Positions 28,184 through 36,990 of a stretch of DNA of 64,000 nucleotides are shown piece after piece. The number at the start of each line of letters is the position of its first letter. The stretch's first letter is position 1. Source of the stretch: Nocardioides allogilvus (GTDB lineage: Bacteria; Actinomycetota; Actinomycetes; Propionibacteriales; Nocardioidaceae); the NCBI RefSeq assembly GCF_003047285.1, contig NZ_PZYX01000003.1, positions 291,233 through 355,232 of the forward strand, given 5' to 3'. Position numbers and translations under genes: made by a program. The notes beneath the pieces were generated by a model. That model saw only the letters and a program-made list of their open reading frames with translations, did no database searches and was not told where the DNA came from.

Positions 28184-29160
28184 TGGCCAAGATCACGCTC
28201 GCCAAGGGCCTCAACATGGGCCTGCGCAAGGCCATGGAGGACGACCCGAAGGTCCTGATCATGGGTGAGGACGTCGGCAAGCTCGGCGGCGTCTTCCGCA
28301 TCACCGACGGCCTGCAGAAGGACTTCGGCGAGGACCGCGTCATCGACTCGCCACTGGCCGAGTCGGGCATCGTCGGCACCGCGGTCGGCATGGCGCTGCG
28401 CGGCTACCGACCCGTCGTCGAGATCCAGTTCGACGGCTTCGTCTACCCCGCCTACGACCAGATCGTGTGCCAGGTCGCGAAGATGACGTTCCGCTCGCAG
28501 GGCAAGTCCAAGATGCCGATGGTCATCCGCATCCCGTTCGGCGGCGGCATCGGCGCGGTCGAGCACCACAGCGAGTCGCCGGAGGCGCAGTTCGCGCACA
28601 CGCCCGGCCTCAAGGTCGTCGCCTGCTCCAACCCGGTCGACGGCTACTGGATGATCCAGCAGGCCATCGCCTGCGACGACCCGGTGATCTTCCTCGAGCC
28701 GAAGCGGCAGTACCACGCCGACAAGCTCGAGCTCGACGAGTCGGCCACGCCCGACCCGCTGTTCACCGCCCGCACCGTGCGCGCCGGCTCCGACGTGACC
28801 GTCCTGGCCTACGGCCCGACGGTGAAGACCGCGCTCAAGGCCGCCGAGGCTGCCGCCAACGAGGGCAAGTCGCTCGAGGTCATCGACCTGCGCACGCTGT
28901 CGCCGCTGGACATGAAGCCCGTCTACGAGTCGGTGCGCCGCACGGGTCGCGTCGTCGTCACCCACGAGGCGCACGTCAACCTCGGCATGGGTTCCGAGCT
29001 GTCCGCCCGGATCACCGAGGAGTGCTTCTACTCCCTCGAGGCGCCGGTGCTGCGCGTCGGCGGCTTCGACACCCCCTACCCGCCCTCGCGGATCGAGGAG
29101 GAGTGGTTGCCCGACCTCGACCGCGTCCTCGATGCCGTCGACCGCTCGCTGGAGTTCTGA
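28183..29160 (+). CDS. Branched-chain 2-oxoacid dehydrogenase E1 beta subunit
   Basis: 325-residue transketolase-like beta subunit. Conserved blocks are LIMGEDVGKLGGVFRIT, DSPLAESGIVGTAVGMALRG, PVVEIQFDGFVYPAYDQI and the C-terminal VVVTHEAHVNLGMGSELSARI and FDTPYPPSRIEEEWLPD. It pairs with the alpha subunit, whose stop it overlaps (TGATG). The gap to the E2 gene is only 60 bases and almost entirely made of a 38-bp repeat. Confidence 0.92.
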   Translation: MAKITLAKGLNMGLRKAMEDDPKVLIMGEDVGKLGGVFRITDGLQKDFGEDRVIDSPLAESGIVGTAVGMALRGYRPVVEIQFDGFVYPAYDQIVCQVAKMTFRSQGKSKMPMVIRIPFGGGIGAVEHHSESPEAQFAHTPGLKVVACSNPVDGYWMIQQAIACDDPVIFLEPKRQYHADKLELDESATPDPLFTARTVRAGSDVTVLAYGPTVKTALKAAEAAANEGKSLEVIDLRTLSPLDMKPVYESVRRTGRVVVTHEAHVNLGMGSELSARITEECFYSLEAPVLRVGGFDTPYPPSRIEEEWLPDLDRVLDAVDRSLEF

Positions 29161-29166
29161 TGACTT

Positions 29167-29204
29167 CGCTGGTTGAGCAGGCGCGCCAGCGCCGTGTCGA
29201 AACC
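29167..29204 (+). repeat. 38-bp dispersed repeat, copy 1 (between E1 beta and E2)
   Basis: Begins CGCTGGTTGAGCAGGCGCGC and ends in GTGTCGAAACC. No mismatch to the copies at 36941-36978 (inverted) and 53651-53688. CGCTGG and CCAGCG inside can pair, and the ends carry GGTT and AACC. It sits between two co-transcribed genes, just before the E2 ribosome-binding site. Confidence 0.9.
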
Positions 29205-29220
29205 GAGAAGGGAGACCTGC

Positions 29221-30756
29221 ATGTCTGAGTTCAAGCTGCCCGACGTCGGCGAGGGCCTCACCGAGGCCGAGATCGTCTCCTGGAAGGTCAAGGTCGGCGA
29301 CGTCATCGAGATCAACGACATCATCGTCGAGATCGAGACCGCCAAGTCGATCGTCGAGCTGCCGTCGCCCTACGCCGGCACCGTCCTCGCACTGATGGTC
29401 GAGGAGGGCCAGATGGTCGATGTCGGTACGCCGATCATCTCGGTCGGCTCCGAGGCCGACGCTGCTGCTCCGGCGACTGCGCCCGCCCCGGCCGCGCCGG
29501 CCGGTGCCGCCCCGGCGGTGGCGCCCGCTGCTCCCGCTGCTCCCGAGCACGACCTCTCCGACATGGACCTGTCCAACCCGGCCGCCTCCGGTGGCGGGGA
29601 GGGCGAGTCGCTGGTCGGTCGCAACAAGGCCGAGCGGGGTCCGCAGCGCCGGGCCCGCCGAGGTTCTGCCACTCCGTCGACCGAGGCCGGCGCGCAGACC
29701 CAGCTGCAGGTCCAGGGCGCGTTCGCGCCCGGCGGTGCCCGGACCGACGAGGTCGCGCCCGTCGACGAGCCGGCCGTGCCGGCCACGTCCGCTGCCACGC
29801 CCCCGAGCGCCGCGCCCGCCGAGGCGCTGGTGCCGGCCGCTGTGCAGTCGCCCAGCGCCGTACGCGCCCTGGCGAAGCCGCCGGTGCGCAAGCTCGCCAA
29901 GGACCTGGGCATCGACCTCTCGACCCTGATCGGCTCCGGTGCCGGTGGAGTGATCACGCGGGCGGACGTCGAAGGCGCGACCTCTGGTGCGTCATCCGTT
30001 TCCGCACCTGTCGATGCGGGTTCGCATGACGCATCGCGAGGGTTCGCAGCGACGGGCGAGCGCGAGCGCCGCGAACCGGTCAAGGGCGTGCGCAAGATGA
30101 TGGCGCAGGCGATGGTGGGCAGCGCGTTCACCGCCCCGCACGTCACCGAGTGGATCACCGTCGACGTGACGGCGACGATGGAGCTCGTCGCCCGGCTCAA
30201 GAAGCACCGCGAGCTGAGGGACGCCAAGGTCTCCCCGCTGCTCGTGCTGAGCCGCGCCGTCATGCTGGCGATGAAGAAGACGCCGGAGATCAACTCGTTC
30301 TGGGACGACGCTGCGCAGGAGGTCGTCTACAAGAACTACGTCAACCTCGGCATCGCCGCCGCCACCCCGCGTGGTCTGGTCGTGCCGAACATCAAGGACG
30401 CCGACCAGCTCTCGATGCTCGACCTCGCTGGCGCGCTCGCATCGCTGACCGCCACGGCGCGTGACGGCAAGACGCAGCCGGCCGAGATGGCGGGCGGGAC
30501 GTTCACCATCACCAACGTCGGCGTCTTCGGCGTCGATGCCGGTACGCCGATCATCAACCCGGGCGAGGCCGCGATCCTGTGCTTCGGCGCGATCCGCAAG
30601 CAGCCGTGGGTCGTCGGTGACGAGATCGTCGCGCGCGACATCACGACGCTGGCGCTGTCCTTCGACCACCGCCACATCGACGGTGAGAAGGGCTCGCGGT
30701 TCCTGGCCGACGTCGCCGGGATCCTCGAGGACCCGGGAACGGCACTGCTGTTCTGA
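29221..30756 (+). CDS. 2-oxoacid dehydrogenase E2 (dihydrolipoamide acyltransferase)
   Basis: 511-residue core of the complex. The lipoyl domain covers residues 1-76, with the lipoyl-Lys in EIETAKSIVELPSP. A long Ala/Pro linker (about 77-215) follows. The E3-binding domain is PPVRKLAKDLGIDLSTLIGS. The catalytic acyltransferase domain ends with LSFDHRHIDGEKGSRFLADV, containing the active-site His and Asp. The ATG at 29221 begins MSEFKLPDVGEGLTE; an upstream in-frame ATG starts inside the repeat and is rejected. The GAGAAGGGAG just downstream of the repeat serves as ribosome-binding site. Confidence 0.92.
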   Translation: MSEFKLPDVGEGLTEAEIVSWKVKVGDVIEINDIIVEIETAKSIVELPSPYAGTVLALMVEEGQMVDVGTPIISVGSEADAAAPATAPAPAAPAGAAPAVAPAAPAAPEHDLSDMDLSNPAASGGGEGESLVGRNKAERGPQRRARRGSATPSTEAGAQTQLQVQGAFAPGGARTDEVAPVDEPAVPATSAATPPSAAPAEALVPAAVQSPSAVRALAKPPVRKLAKDLGIDLSTLIGSGAGGVITRADVEGATSGASSVSAPVDAGSHDASRGFAATGERERREPVKGVRKMMAQAMVGSAFTAPHVTEWITVDVTATMELVARLKKHRELRDAKVSPLLVLSRAVMLAMKKTPEINSFWDDAAQEVVYKNYVNLGIAAATPRGLVVPNIKDADQLSMLDLAGALASLTATARDGKTQPAEMAGGTFTITNVGVFGVDAGTPIINPGEAAILCFGAIRKQPWVVGDEIVARDITTLALSFDHRHIDGEKGSRFLADVAGILEDPGTALLF

Positions 30757-30792
30757 GGGATTAGGACGCCCCGGCCTGGGTAGAAGGCCGGG

Positions 30793-31722
30793 GTGCATCC
30801 CTATCCGGCGGTCGGCGACAAGGTCGGCCCCTACCGGATCGAAGGTCGACTGGGCGGTGGCGAGCACGGAGTCGTGTTCGCCGCCGTCCAGGCCTCGTCA
30901 GGGGCCCGCGTCGCCCTCAAGGTGATGTCGCCCGCGATCACCGGCGACCCGGCCACCAAGCGCCGCCTCACCCTGGCGGCGCGCAGCGCCGCGTCGGTCC
31001 GTTCGCCCCACGTCGCGCGCGTCTACCTGTACGGCGAGGACAACACCCGGCGGCTCTACATCGCCAGCGAGCTGGTGGCCGAGGGCTGCCTCGCGCAGGT
31101 CCTCGACGACCAGGGCCCGGCGCCCGTCCAGGCAGGGATCGACCTGATGGCGCAGCTGGCGACCGGCCTGGCCGCGGCCCACGCGCGCGGGCTCGTCCAC
31201 GGTGCGCTCACCCCCGCCAACGTGCTGCTGCAGTGGCGCGAGGGCCGGGCTGTGGGCCTGCTCGCCGACGTCGGCACCGGCTGGAGCGCGACGGCCCCCG
31301 AGGTGCACCTCGGCAGCCCGTCCGGCGTGGCCAGCGACATCCACTCGATGGGTGCCCTGCTGTGGGAGACCCTGACCGGGCAGCCGGTCCACCATGGCAC
31401 GCCCTTCCAGGTGGCGGAGTGCTACATCAAGGACCCGCCGCCCCGGCTGGCCGGGCTCTCGCCGCAGGTCCGCCACCTCAACCAGCTGCTCGCGCGGGCG
31501 ATGCACCGCGACCCGGAGCGCCGGCACGGGTCCGCGCTGGAGCTGCGCGACGACCTGCTGGCCGCCCTGGCGCTGCCCGGGGAGTCGGGCCCGCTGCTGC
31601 GCGCGCCCCACCCCCGCTCCGGCCCCTCCGATCGCACGCAGGTCCTCACGTTCTGCTTCGCCCTGGCCCTGATGTCGCTCGGCCTGGTGGCCGGCGCAGC
31701 GATGCTGATGATGTCGTTCTGA
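30793..31722 (+). CDS. Membrane-anchored serine/threonine protein pseudokinase
   Basis: 309 residues with a Hanks-kinase fold: a Gly-rich loop RLGGGEHGVVFA, the ATP-site Lys43 in VALKVM, and the subdomain IX pattern SDIHSMGALLWETLTG. The catalytic loop reads LVHGALTPANVLL in place of HRDLKPxN, so the catalytic Asp is replaced by Ala138; Asn143 and the metal-binding Asp159 (ADVGTG) remain. It probably binds ATP without phosphotransfer and acts as a scaffold. A C-terminal transmembrane helix (about 285-307) leaves nothing outside. The start is the GTG at 30793. It follows the E2 gene by 36 bases but probably has its own start. Confidence 0.82.
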   Translation: MHPYPAVGDKVGPYRIEGRLGGGEHGVVFAAVQASSGARVALKVMSPAITGDPATKRRLTLAARSAASVRSPHVARVYLYGEDNTRRLYIASELVAEGCLAQVLDDQGPAPVQAGIDLMAQLATGLAAAHARGLVHGALTPANVLLQWREGRAVGLLADVGTGWSATAPEVHLGSPSGVASDIHSMGALLWETLTGQPVHHGTPFQVAECYIKDPPPRLAGLSPQVRHLNQLLARAMHRDPERRHGSALELRDDLLAALALPGESGPLLRAPHPRSGPSDRTQVLTFCFALALMSLGLVAGAAMLMMSF

Positions 31723-31783
31723 TCTCAGCGGGTGCCGAGCACCGCGTCGGTGCCGCCGAGGCGAGCAGCAGACCGTCGCTGGG

Positions 31784-31789
31784 TAGTGT
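31784..31789 (+). promoter_or_regulatory. -10 element of leaderless membrane-protein gene
   Basis: TAGTGT, then six bases, then the GTG at 31796. Confidence 0.4.
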
Positions 31790-31795
31790 GCCGCG

Positions 31796-32524
31796 GTGAC
31801 GTTTGAGAACAGTGCCGCGACCGCTCCGCGCCTGGCTCCGCGGTGGCCGGGTGTCTTCCTCTCAGCCGTGCTCTCCCTGATGCTGGTCGCGGGCGTTGTG
31901 GTGGCGGCCGTCGGCGGCCATTCCGAACAGGCGCCGGCGCTGGTCTTCGGTGCGGTGGGCGCTGTCGGGCTGGTGCTCTGCGTCGTCCTGTTCTGGCCGC
32001 GACGACGCCGGGAACTCGTCCGCGATGTTGACGGCTCGCTGACGATCGCGGCCCCCTGGGCCGTCGTGGTGGTCATGATCGCCGCCTGGGCCATGGCCGG
32101 CGTTGTCGGAGCATCCTTGGTCTTCACAGTGGTCACGGACGGCATCGATGCTCTCGAGTCGCCCGGTGCGGCGTTGGTCCTGGTCGGCGCACTGCTCGCG
32201 TCTCTCCCTGACGCTGTGCGCCTGGCCACTGGTCGACTGCACCGGTGGCGCGTCACGCTGGCGCCGAGCGGACTGCGCTACCGCGGGTATCGCACCGACA
32301 TCGAGCTGCCCTGGGTGAAGGTGCGCGGCTCCCGGCTCCAGGCCAGCCGCCTGTTCCGATGGACGGGCGTGCCGGAGTCCATGAGGCCGGGTGAATCCGG
32401 CCCCAAGGGCTACGGCGTGGTCGTTGACCGCAAGGGGAGCGGGCCGGACTTCCTCGTGCCGCAGGCGTTCTTCCGGGTTCCCGCCGCCCAGATCTCCGAG
32501 GAGATCGAACGCTTCCGCTCCTGA
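31796..32524 (+). CDS. Four-helix membrane protein with C-terminal PH-like domain, function unknown
   Basis: 242 residues. About four hydrophobic helices lie at residues 18-40, 46-66, 84-108 and 120-140. A soluble C-terminal region (about 145-240) begins HRWRVTLAPSGLRYRGYRTDIELPW, which resembles a bacterial PH-like domain. No catalytic motif is seen. It starts at a GTG with TAGTGT upstream. I do not recognise a named family. Confidence 0.65.
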   Translation: MTFENSAATAPRLAPRWPGVFLSAVLSLMLVAGVVVAAVGGHSEQAPALVFGAVGAVGLVLCVVLFWPRRRRELVRDVDGSLTIAAPWAVVVVMIAAWAMAGVVGASLVFTVVTDGIDALESPGAALVLVGALLASLPDAVRLATGRLHRWRVTLAPSGLRYRGYRTDIELPWVKVRGSRLQASRLFRWTGVPESMRPGESGPKGYGVVVDRKGSGPDFLVPQAFFRVPAAQISEEIERFRS

Positions 32525-32547
32525 GCCGGCCCACGCGGTCGCGGCTG

Positions 32548-33492
32548 CTAGCGCGCGTGCCAGGCCGCCAGGACTTCGCGCTCCCGCTCCGCGGTGATTC
32601 CGACGGCGGTCTCGCCCAGGGTGTCGCGCGCGGTCTCGGCGACGGGCCGCAGCCGCAGGCCGGCGTCGAGCGCGGGCTGGGCCGGGTGCGACATCATCCC
32701 GTCGTAGTCGGGCCGCGGCAGCCACAGCGGGATCGAGCCCTCGCCCGCCCACGGCTCGACGCCCTGCTCCGTCAGGAAGCCGGCGTCGACCCAGGTCCAC
32801 GACGGCAGCGCCCCCACCCCCTCGGCGACCTGGTCGAGGAGCCGCGCGATCGGCATCGGCTCGCCGACCCCGTCGAACGCGCCGGTCGTGCGTGCCTCGG
32901 CGGCATCGAGCAGCCAGGCCGCCAGGTCGCGTACGTCGATGACCTGGACGACGTCCGACGGTGACCCGGGCGCCAGCACCTCGCCGCCGCGGGCCAGCCG
33001 GTCGGGCCAGTAGGAGAAGCGACCGGTCGGGTCACCGGGCCCGACGATGAGTCCGGGCCGCACGAGCACCGATGAGGCGGTGCCTTCCGTGACGAGCCGC
33101 TCGCAGGCCACCTTCATCGGACCGTAGGCCTCCGGGTCAGCGGCGAGATCGACGTCCGTCTCGATCGCCTCGACGAGCGGCTCCATCGCGGGTGAGCCGT
33201 TGTCGGCGTACACGTTGATCGTCGAGACGAAGACCCAGTGCGCGTCGGGCACCGCGGCGACCGCGCGGCGCACGTGCGACGGCGTGCGGGAGACGTCGAC
33301 GACTGCGTCCCACTCGCCCGCGATCTCGGCCGGTGCGTCCTGCGACCGGTCCCAGGGGAGGTGGGTGACACCGGCGGGCAGTGGTCCGGACGCGCCGCGA
33401 CAGGCGCAGGTGACGTCCCACCCGCGCTCGACCGCCTGCTCGGCGACGGCGCGGGAGAGGAACCTGGTGCCACCGAGGACGAGGAGCTTCAT
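32548..33492 (-). CDS. NAD-dependent epimerase/reductase family protein
   Basis: Extended short-chain dehydrogenase of 314 residues. The N-terminal Rossmann motif is KLLVLGGTRFLSRAVAEQAVERG (GGTxFLxR type); the later segments VSTINVYADNG and EAYGPMKVACERLV supply the Tyr/Lys-like pair (Y-G-P-M-K). The substrate is unknown; related actinobacterial proteins resemble nucleotide-sugar epimerases or isoflavone-reductase-like enzymes. The ATG at 33492 is chosen because it directly precedes the Rossmann strand; the open frame upstream adds an unlikely 17 residues. Confidence 0.78.
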   Translation of the reverse strand: MKLLVLGGTRFLSRAVAEQAVERGWDVTCACRGASGPLPAGVTHLPWDRSQDAPAEIAGEWDAVVDVSRTPSHVRRAVAAVPDAHWVFVSTINVYADNGSPAMEPLVEAIETDVDLAADPEAYGPMKVACERLVTEGTASSVLVRPGLIVGPGDPTGRFSYWPDRLARGGEVLAPGSPSDVVQVIDVRDLAAWLLDAAEARTTGAFDGVGEPMPIARLLDQVAEGVGALPSWTWVDAGFLTEQGVEPWAGEGSIPLWLPRPDYDGMMSHPAQPALDAGLRLRPVAETARDTLGETAVGITAEREREVLAAWHAR

Positions 33493-33613
33493 GCGTTCAC
33501 TCCACCCGCCGGAAGTGCATGCGGCAAGGGGGTTCACTCTCGGCATAACGTGGCGCGCGGGCTGGCGACGCGACTAGGGTCCGAGCTCACGAGTGGCGAC
33601 TGGGAGAGGTCGG

Positions 33614-33973
33614 ATGTACTGCCCACGCTGCGGCCAGCCGATCACCCCGGACGACACGTCGTGTCCTCGGTGTCGCCTGGTCTTCACCACGGACCGGCAG
33701 TACGCGCCGAGGGCTGCGCCGCCACCGCGCAAGCTGCCGCTGGCCTGGAAGCTCGTGCTGGGTGCAGTCGTCCTGCTCTTCCTCACGGCCTCCCCGGTGC
33801 TCATCATTCTGCTCTTCGCCGAGGACCTCGGAGGCGAGGAGCCAGACCTGCTGCCGGGCTCGATGCCGACCACAGCGTCACCCCGCGAACCGTTCGCCAC
33901 CCCGACCGATGCTCCGAACGGGAGCGAGGAAGCCATCGGGCCCGGCGACGTGCGCTTCCACTGGTACCGCTGA
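33614..33973 (+). CDS. Small zinc-ribbon membrane protein
   Basis: 119 residues. The zinc ribbon MYCPRCGQPITPDDTSCPRC at the N-terminus has two CxxC knuckles. A Pro-rich linker and one transmembrane helix (about 44-67) follow, then an acidic, Pro/Thr-rich outer tail. The ATG at 33614 has GAGAGG just upstream; a GTG seven codons earlier is less likely. Such proteins are common in actinobacteria and unassigned. It is convergent with the carboxyltransferase gene. Confidence 0.7.
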   Translation: MYCPRCGQPITPDDTSCPRCRLVFTTDRQYAPRAAPPPRKLPLAWKLVLGAVVLLFLTASPVLIILLFAEDLGGEEPDLLPGSMPTTASPREPFATPTDAPNGSEEAIGPGDVRFHWYR

Positions 33974-33980
33974 CGCGTCC

Positions 33981-35453
33981 TCAGATGTAGCGCCGCGTCC
34001 GCGCCTCGGCCGTGCCGGGCCCGGCGAGCAGCAGCGCGGCGAGCTCGTGCTCCAGCACCGCGCCCACGCGGCGGCAGAAGTCCTCGGGCTCGTCGGCGGC
34101 GTCCGGCTTCTCCGCGACGATGCGGTCGACGATGCCGCGGCGGTAGAGGTCGAGGGCGCGGACCTGCTGGGCGCGCGCCATCTCGGGCGCGTGGTCGAGG
34201 TCGCGGTGCACGATCGCGGACGCGCCCTCGGGCGGGAGCGGCGAGAGCCACGCGTGCTGCGCGGCGACGACACGGTCGGCGGGCAGGAAGGCCAGCGCCC
34301 CGCCGCCGTTGCCCTCGCCGAGCATCAGGCACAGCGTGGGCGCGGTGAGCGTCACGAGGTCGGCCAGCGACCGGGCGATCTCGCCGGCCAGCCCGCCGTT
34401 CTCCGCCTCCGCCGACAGGGCCGCGCCCTGGGTGTCGATCACGGTGACCAGCGGCAGCCCCAGCTCGGAGGCCAGCCGCATGCCGCGTCGCGCCTCGCGC
34501 AGCGCGCCCGGCCCCATCGGGTGGTCGGTCGTCTGGCCGCGGCGGTCCTGGCCGAGGAACACGCAGGGCGCCTCGCCGAAGCGAGCCAGCGCGATCAGCA
34601 GGCCGGGGTCGGACTCGCCCTGCCCGGTGCCGTTGAGCGGCACCACGTCGGAGGCCGCATAGCGCAGCAGCCGCCGCACACCGGGGCGGTCGGGCCGCCG
34701 CGACCGCGTCACCGCGTCCCACGTGTCGACGTCGGGCACGTCCTCCTGGCCGGGGTCGGCGACCGGGGCGACGCCCTCGCGCGGAGCGAGCAGGATCGAC
34801 AGGGCACGGTCCAGGATGTCGGCGATCTCCTCCGGCGGGACGACGGCGTCGATGATCCCGCGCTCGAAGAGGTTCTCGGCCGTCTGCACGTCGGCGGGGA
34901 AGTCGCGGCCGTAGAGCGCGGAGTAGACCCGCGGTCCGAGGAAGCCGACCAGCGCCCCGGGCTCGGCGACCGTGACGTGGCCGAGCGAGCCCCACGACGC
35001 CATCACGCCGCCGGTCGTCGGGTTGCGGAGGTAGACGAGGTAGGGCAGCCCGGCCGCGCGGTGGGCGGCGACCGCCGCGGAGATCCGCACCATCTGCACG
35101 AACGCCGGCGTCCCCTCCTGCATCCGGGTCCCGCCGGAGACGGGCGCCGCGAGCAGCGGCAGCCCCTCGAGCGTGGCGCGCTCGATCCCGGCCACCAGCC
35201 GGTCCGCGCTCGCACGCCCGATCGAGCCGGCGAGGAACCTGAACTCCCCGAGCAGTACGGCGACGCGCCGCCCGCGCATGCGGCCCTCACCGGTGATGAC
35301 GGACTCGTCGGTGCCGGCCTTCTCCTCGGCGGCGACCAGCTCGGCGGCGTACTCCTCGGAGATGCCCATCCGCTCGGGCGTGGTGTCCCACGTGTCCCAG
35401 GAGTCGGCGTCGAGGACGAGGTCGATGAAGTCGTGGGCGCCGAGGCGGGTCAT
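33981..35453 (-). CDS. Acyl-CoA carboxylase carboxyltransferase, fused beta and alpha type (AccD3-like)
   Basis: 490 residues, carrying both halves of the carboxyltransferase in one chain. The N-terminal half has GRRVAVLLGEFRFLAGSIGRAS and MVRISAAVAAHRAAGLPYLVYLRNPTTGGVMAS; the C-terminal half has FGEAPCVFLGQDRRGQTTDHPMG and LGEGNGGGALAFLPADRV. The length and layout match mycobacterial AccD3. It would transfer the carboxyl group from a biotin carrier to an acyl-CoA for fatty acid synthesis. AGAGTA at 35460-35465 (TACTCT on the minus strand) six bases before the ATG implies a leaderless transcript. Confidence 0.85.
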   Translation of the reverse strand: MTRLGAHDFIDLVLDADSWDTWDTTPERMGISEEYAAELVAAEEKAGTDESVITGEGRMRGRRVAVLLGEFRFLAGSIGRASADRLVAGIERATLEGLPLLAAPVSGGTRMQEGTPAFVQMVRISAAVAAHRAAGLPYLVYLRNPTTGGVMASWGSLGHVTVAEPGALVGFLGPRVYSALYGRDFPADVQTAENLFERGIIDAVVPPEEIADILDRALSILLAPREGVAPVADPGQEDVPDVDTWDAVTRSRRPDRPGVRRLLRYAASDVVPLNGTGQGESDPGLLIALARFGEAPCVFLGQDRRGQTTDHPMGPGALREARRGMRLASELGLPLVTVIDTQGAALSAEAENGGLAGEIARSLADLVTLTAPTLCLMLGEGNGGGALAFLPADRVVAAQHAWLSPLPPEGASAIVHRDLDHAPEMARAQQVRALDLYRRGIVDRIVAEKPDAADEPEDFCRRVGAVLEHELAALLLAGPGTAEARTRRYI

Positions 35454-35466
35454 GCGCGCAGAGTAG

Positions 35467-36990
35467 TCAGACCCCGGGCGGTGGCGTCGTGCGTCCCAGG
35501 ATCCACGCGTCGAAGAACGCCGACAGCTCGCGGCCCGTCTCCTGCTCCCAGTGGGCGTAGAGGTCGTCGCGGGTGACGGAGGTGTTGTCGTGGGCGGCCA
35601 GCCAGGAGCGGGCGATCCGGAAGAACTCGTCGTCGCCGAGCTCGAGGCGCAGCTCGTTCCACATCAGCGCGGGCGAGTAGTAGACGTTGGAGCCGCCGAA
35701 CTGCGCCGGGTCGTAGGCGCCGGGCGGGCCGTAGTCGTCGCGGAGGTCCTGGTCGAGGTCGCGCCAGCGGCCGATGGTGGTGTTGATCCGGTCGCCGTCG
35801 TGGTCGGCCTCCCACAGGCCCTGCAGCAGCATCGTCATGCCCTCGTTGAGCCAGACGTCGCGCCAGTCGGCGGGCGACACCTGGTCGCCGTACCACTGGT
35901 GGACGAGCTCGTGCACGAGCACCGGGGCCGATCGGACGTAGTCGTTGTCGCCGATGGTGACCATCGTCTGGGTCTCCATGGCCGACTGCGAGTCGGTCGC
36001 GACGATGCCGGCGGAGCTGAACGGGTAGGGGCCCAGGCGTGCCTCGATCCAGTCGATCGCCTCGTGCGCCGCGGTCATGTCGTCGAGCACGAGCGGCTGC
36101 CCGCGGGGATACCAGTAGTCGAGCCGCACGCCGCTCTCGGAGGAGCCGCTGGAGTGGGCGTAGTCGCCGATGGCGAGGGTGATGAGGTAGGACGACGCGG
36201 GCTCGTCGAGCTGGAACTCGGTCGTGCGCAGCCCGTCCTCGGCGACGTCCGCGACCAGGCGCCCGTTGGCGACCCCGGTCCACGGGTCCGGCACGGTGAC
36301 GGAGATGTCGTAGAGCGCCTTGTCGGCGGGTTGGTCGTTCACGGGATACCAGCTGTAGGCGCCGTACGGCTCCTGCATCGTCCAGACCTCGCCGCGGTCG
36401 GTGACGGTGAAGCCGAGGGTCGAGAAGTCGCGCCGGGTGGTCGGCGCCGCGACGGGGCCGGGCTGGCCGGAGTAGGCGATGACGAGCTCGTGGCGGCCGT
36501 CTCGGACGAGCCGCTCCTTGACGGTGAGGTCCTTGCCGCGATGGGCGTACGCCGCCTCGCTGCCGTCGAGGGTGACGCTCTCGACCCCGAGCGGAGCCGC
36601 GAGGTCGAGGGTGAAGCGACGGGCGTCGCGGGCCGCGCGGAAGGTGATCGTCGCCGTGCCGGTCAGGGTGCGCGCGTCCGGTTGCCACGCGAGGTCGAGG
36701 TCGTAGAGCAGTGCGTCGACGTCGGGCCCGCCGACGGCGGGATAGACCGAGTCCTCGACCGGGGTGCTCTCGGCGAGCTCGAGGTCGGGCTCGACCCGCT
36801 CCGCGACCTCGGGGGTGGTGACCGCGACGGCGGTGGCGCTCTCACTGGACGGGGCCGGGGGCGCGACGTCCGGCGCGGCGTCCGGCGGCGACGAGCAGCC
36901 GGCGAGCAGCACCAGGGCCGCAAGTCCCATGGGCCCTCTTGGTTTCGACACGGCGCTGGCGCGCCTGCTCAACCAGCGAGGGCTGGTCAT
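35467..36990 (-). CDS. M1-family metallopeptidase lipoprotein with repeat-derived N-terminus
   Basis: Zinc aminopeptidase-like protein of 507 residues from the ATG at 36990. The zinc motif is VLVHELVHQWYGDQ (HELVH) with the third ligand in WLNEGMTMLLQ. The N-terminal beta domain has GTATITFRAARDARRFTLDL. The signal peptide is lipoprotein-type, ending LAALVLLAGCSS (Cys32). Its basic n-region, WLSRRASAVSKPR, is encoded by the 38-bp repeat. A second ATG at 36930 would remove the repeat but leave almost no n-region. The ATG overlaps the sigma factor stop as TGATG, so the longer start is preferred. Substrate unknown; acts outside the membrane. Confidence 0.85.
   Translation of the reverse strand: MTSPRWLSRRASAVSKPRGPMGLAALVLLAGCSSPPDAAPDVAPPAPSSESATAVAVTTPEVAERVEPDLELAESTPVEDSVYPAVGGPDVDALLYDLDLAWQPDARTLTGTATITFRAARDARRFTLDLAAPLGVESVTLDGSEAAYAHRGKDLTVKERLVRDGRHELVIAYSGQPGPVAAPTTRRDFSTLGFTVTDRGEVWTMQEPYGAYSWYPVNDQPADKALYDISVTVPDPWTGVANGRLVADVAEDGLRTTEFQLDEPASSYLITLAIGDYAHSSGSSESGVRLDYWYPRGQPLVLDDMTAAHEAIDWIEARLGPYPFSSAGIVATDSQSAMETQTMVTIGDNDYVRSAPVLVHELVHQWYGDQVSPADWRDVWLNEGMTMLLQGLWEADHDGDRINTTIGRWRDLDQDLRDDYGPPGAYDPAQFGGSNVYYSPALMWNELRLELGDDEFFRIARSWLAAHDNTSVTRDDLYAHWEQETGRELSAFFDAWILGRTTPPPGV
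36941..36978 (-). repeat. 38-bp dispersed repeat, copy 2 (inside lipoprotein signal peptide)
   Basis: Minus-strand copy, no mismatch to 29167-29204. It lies within the first codons of the M1 peptidase gene and encodes the positively charged stretch before the hydrophobic core of the signal peptide. Confidence 0.9.
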
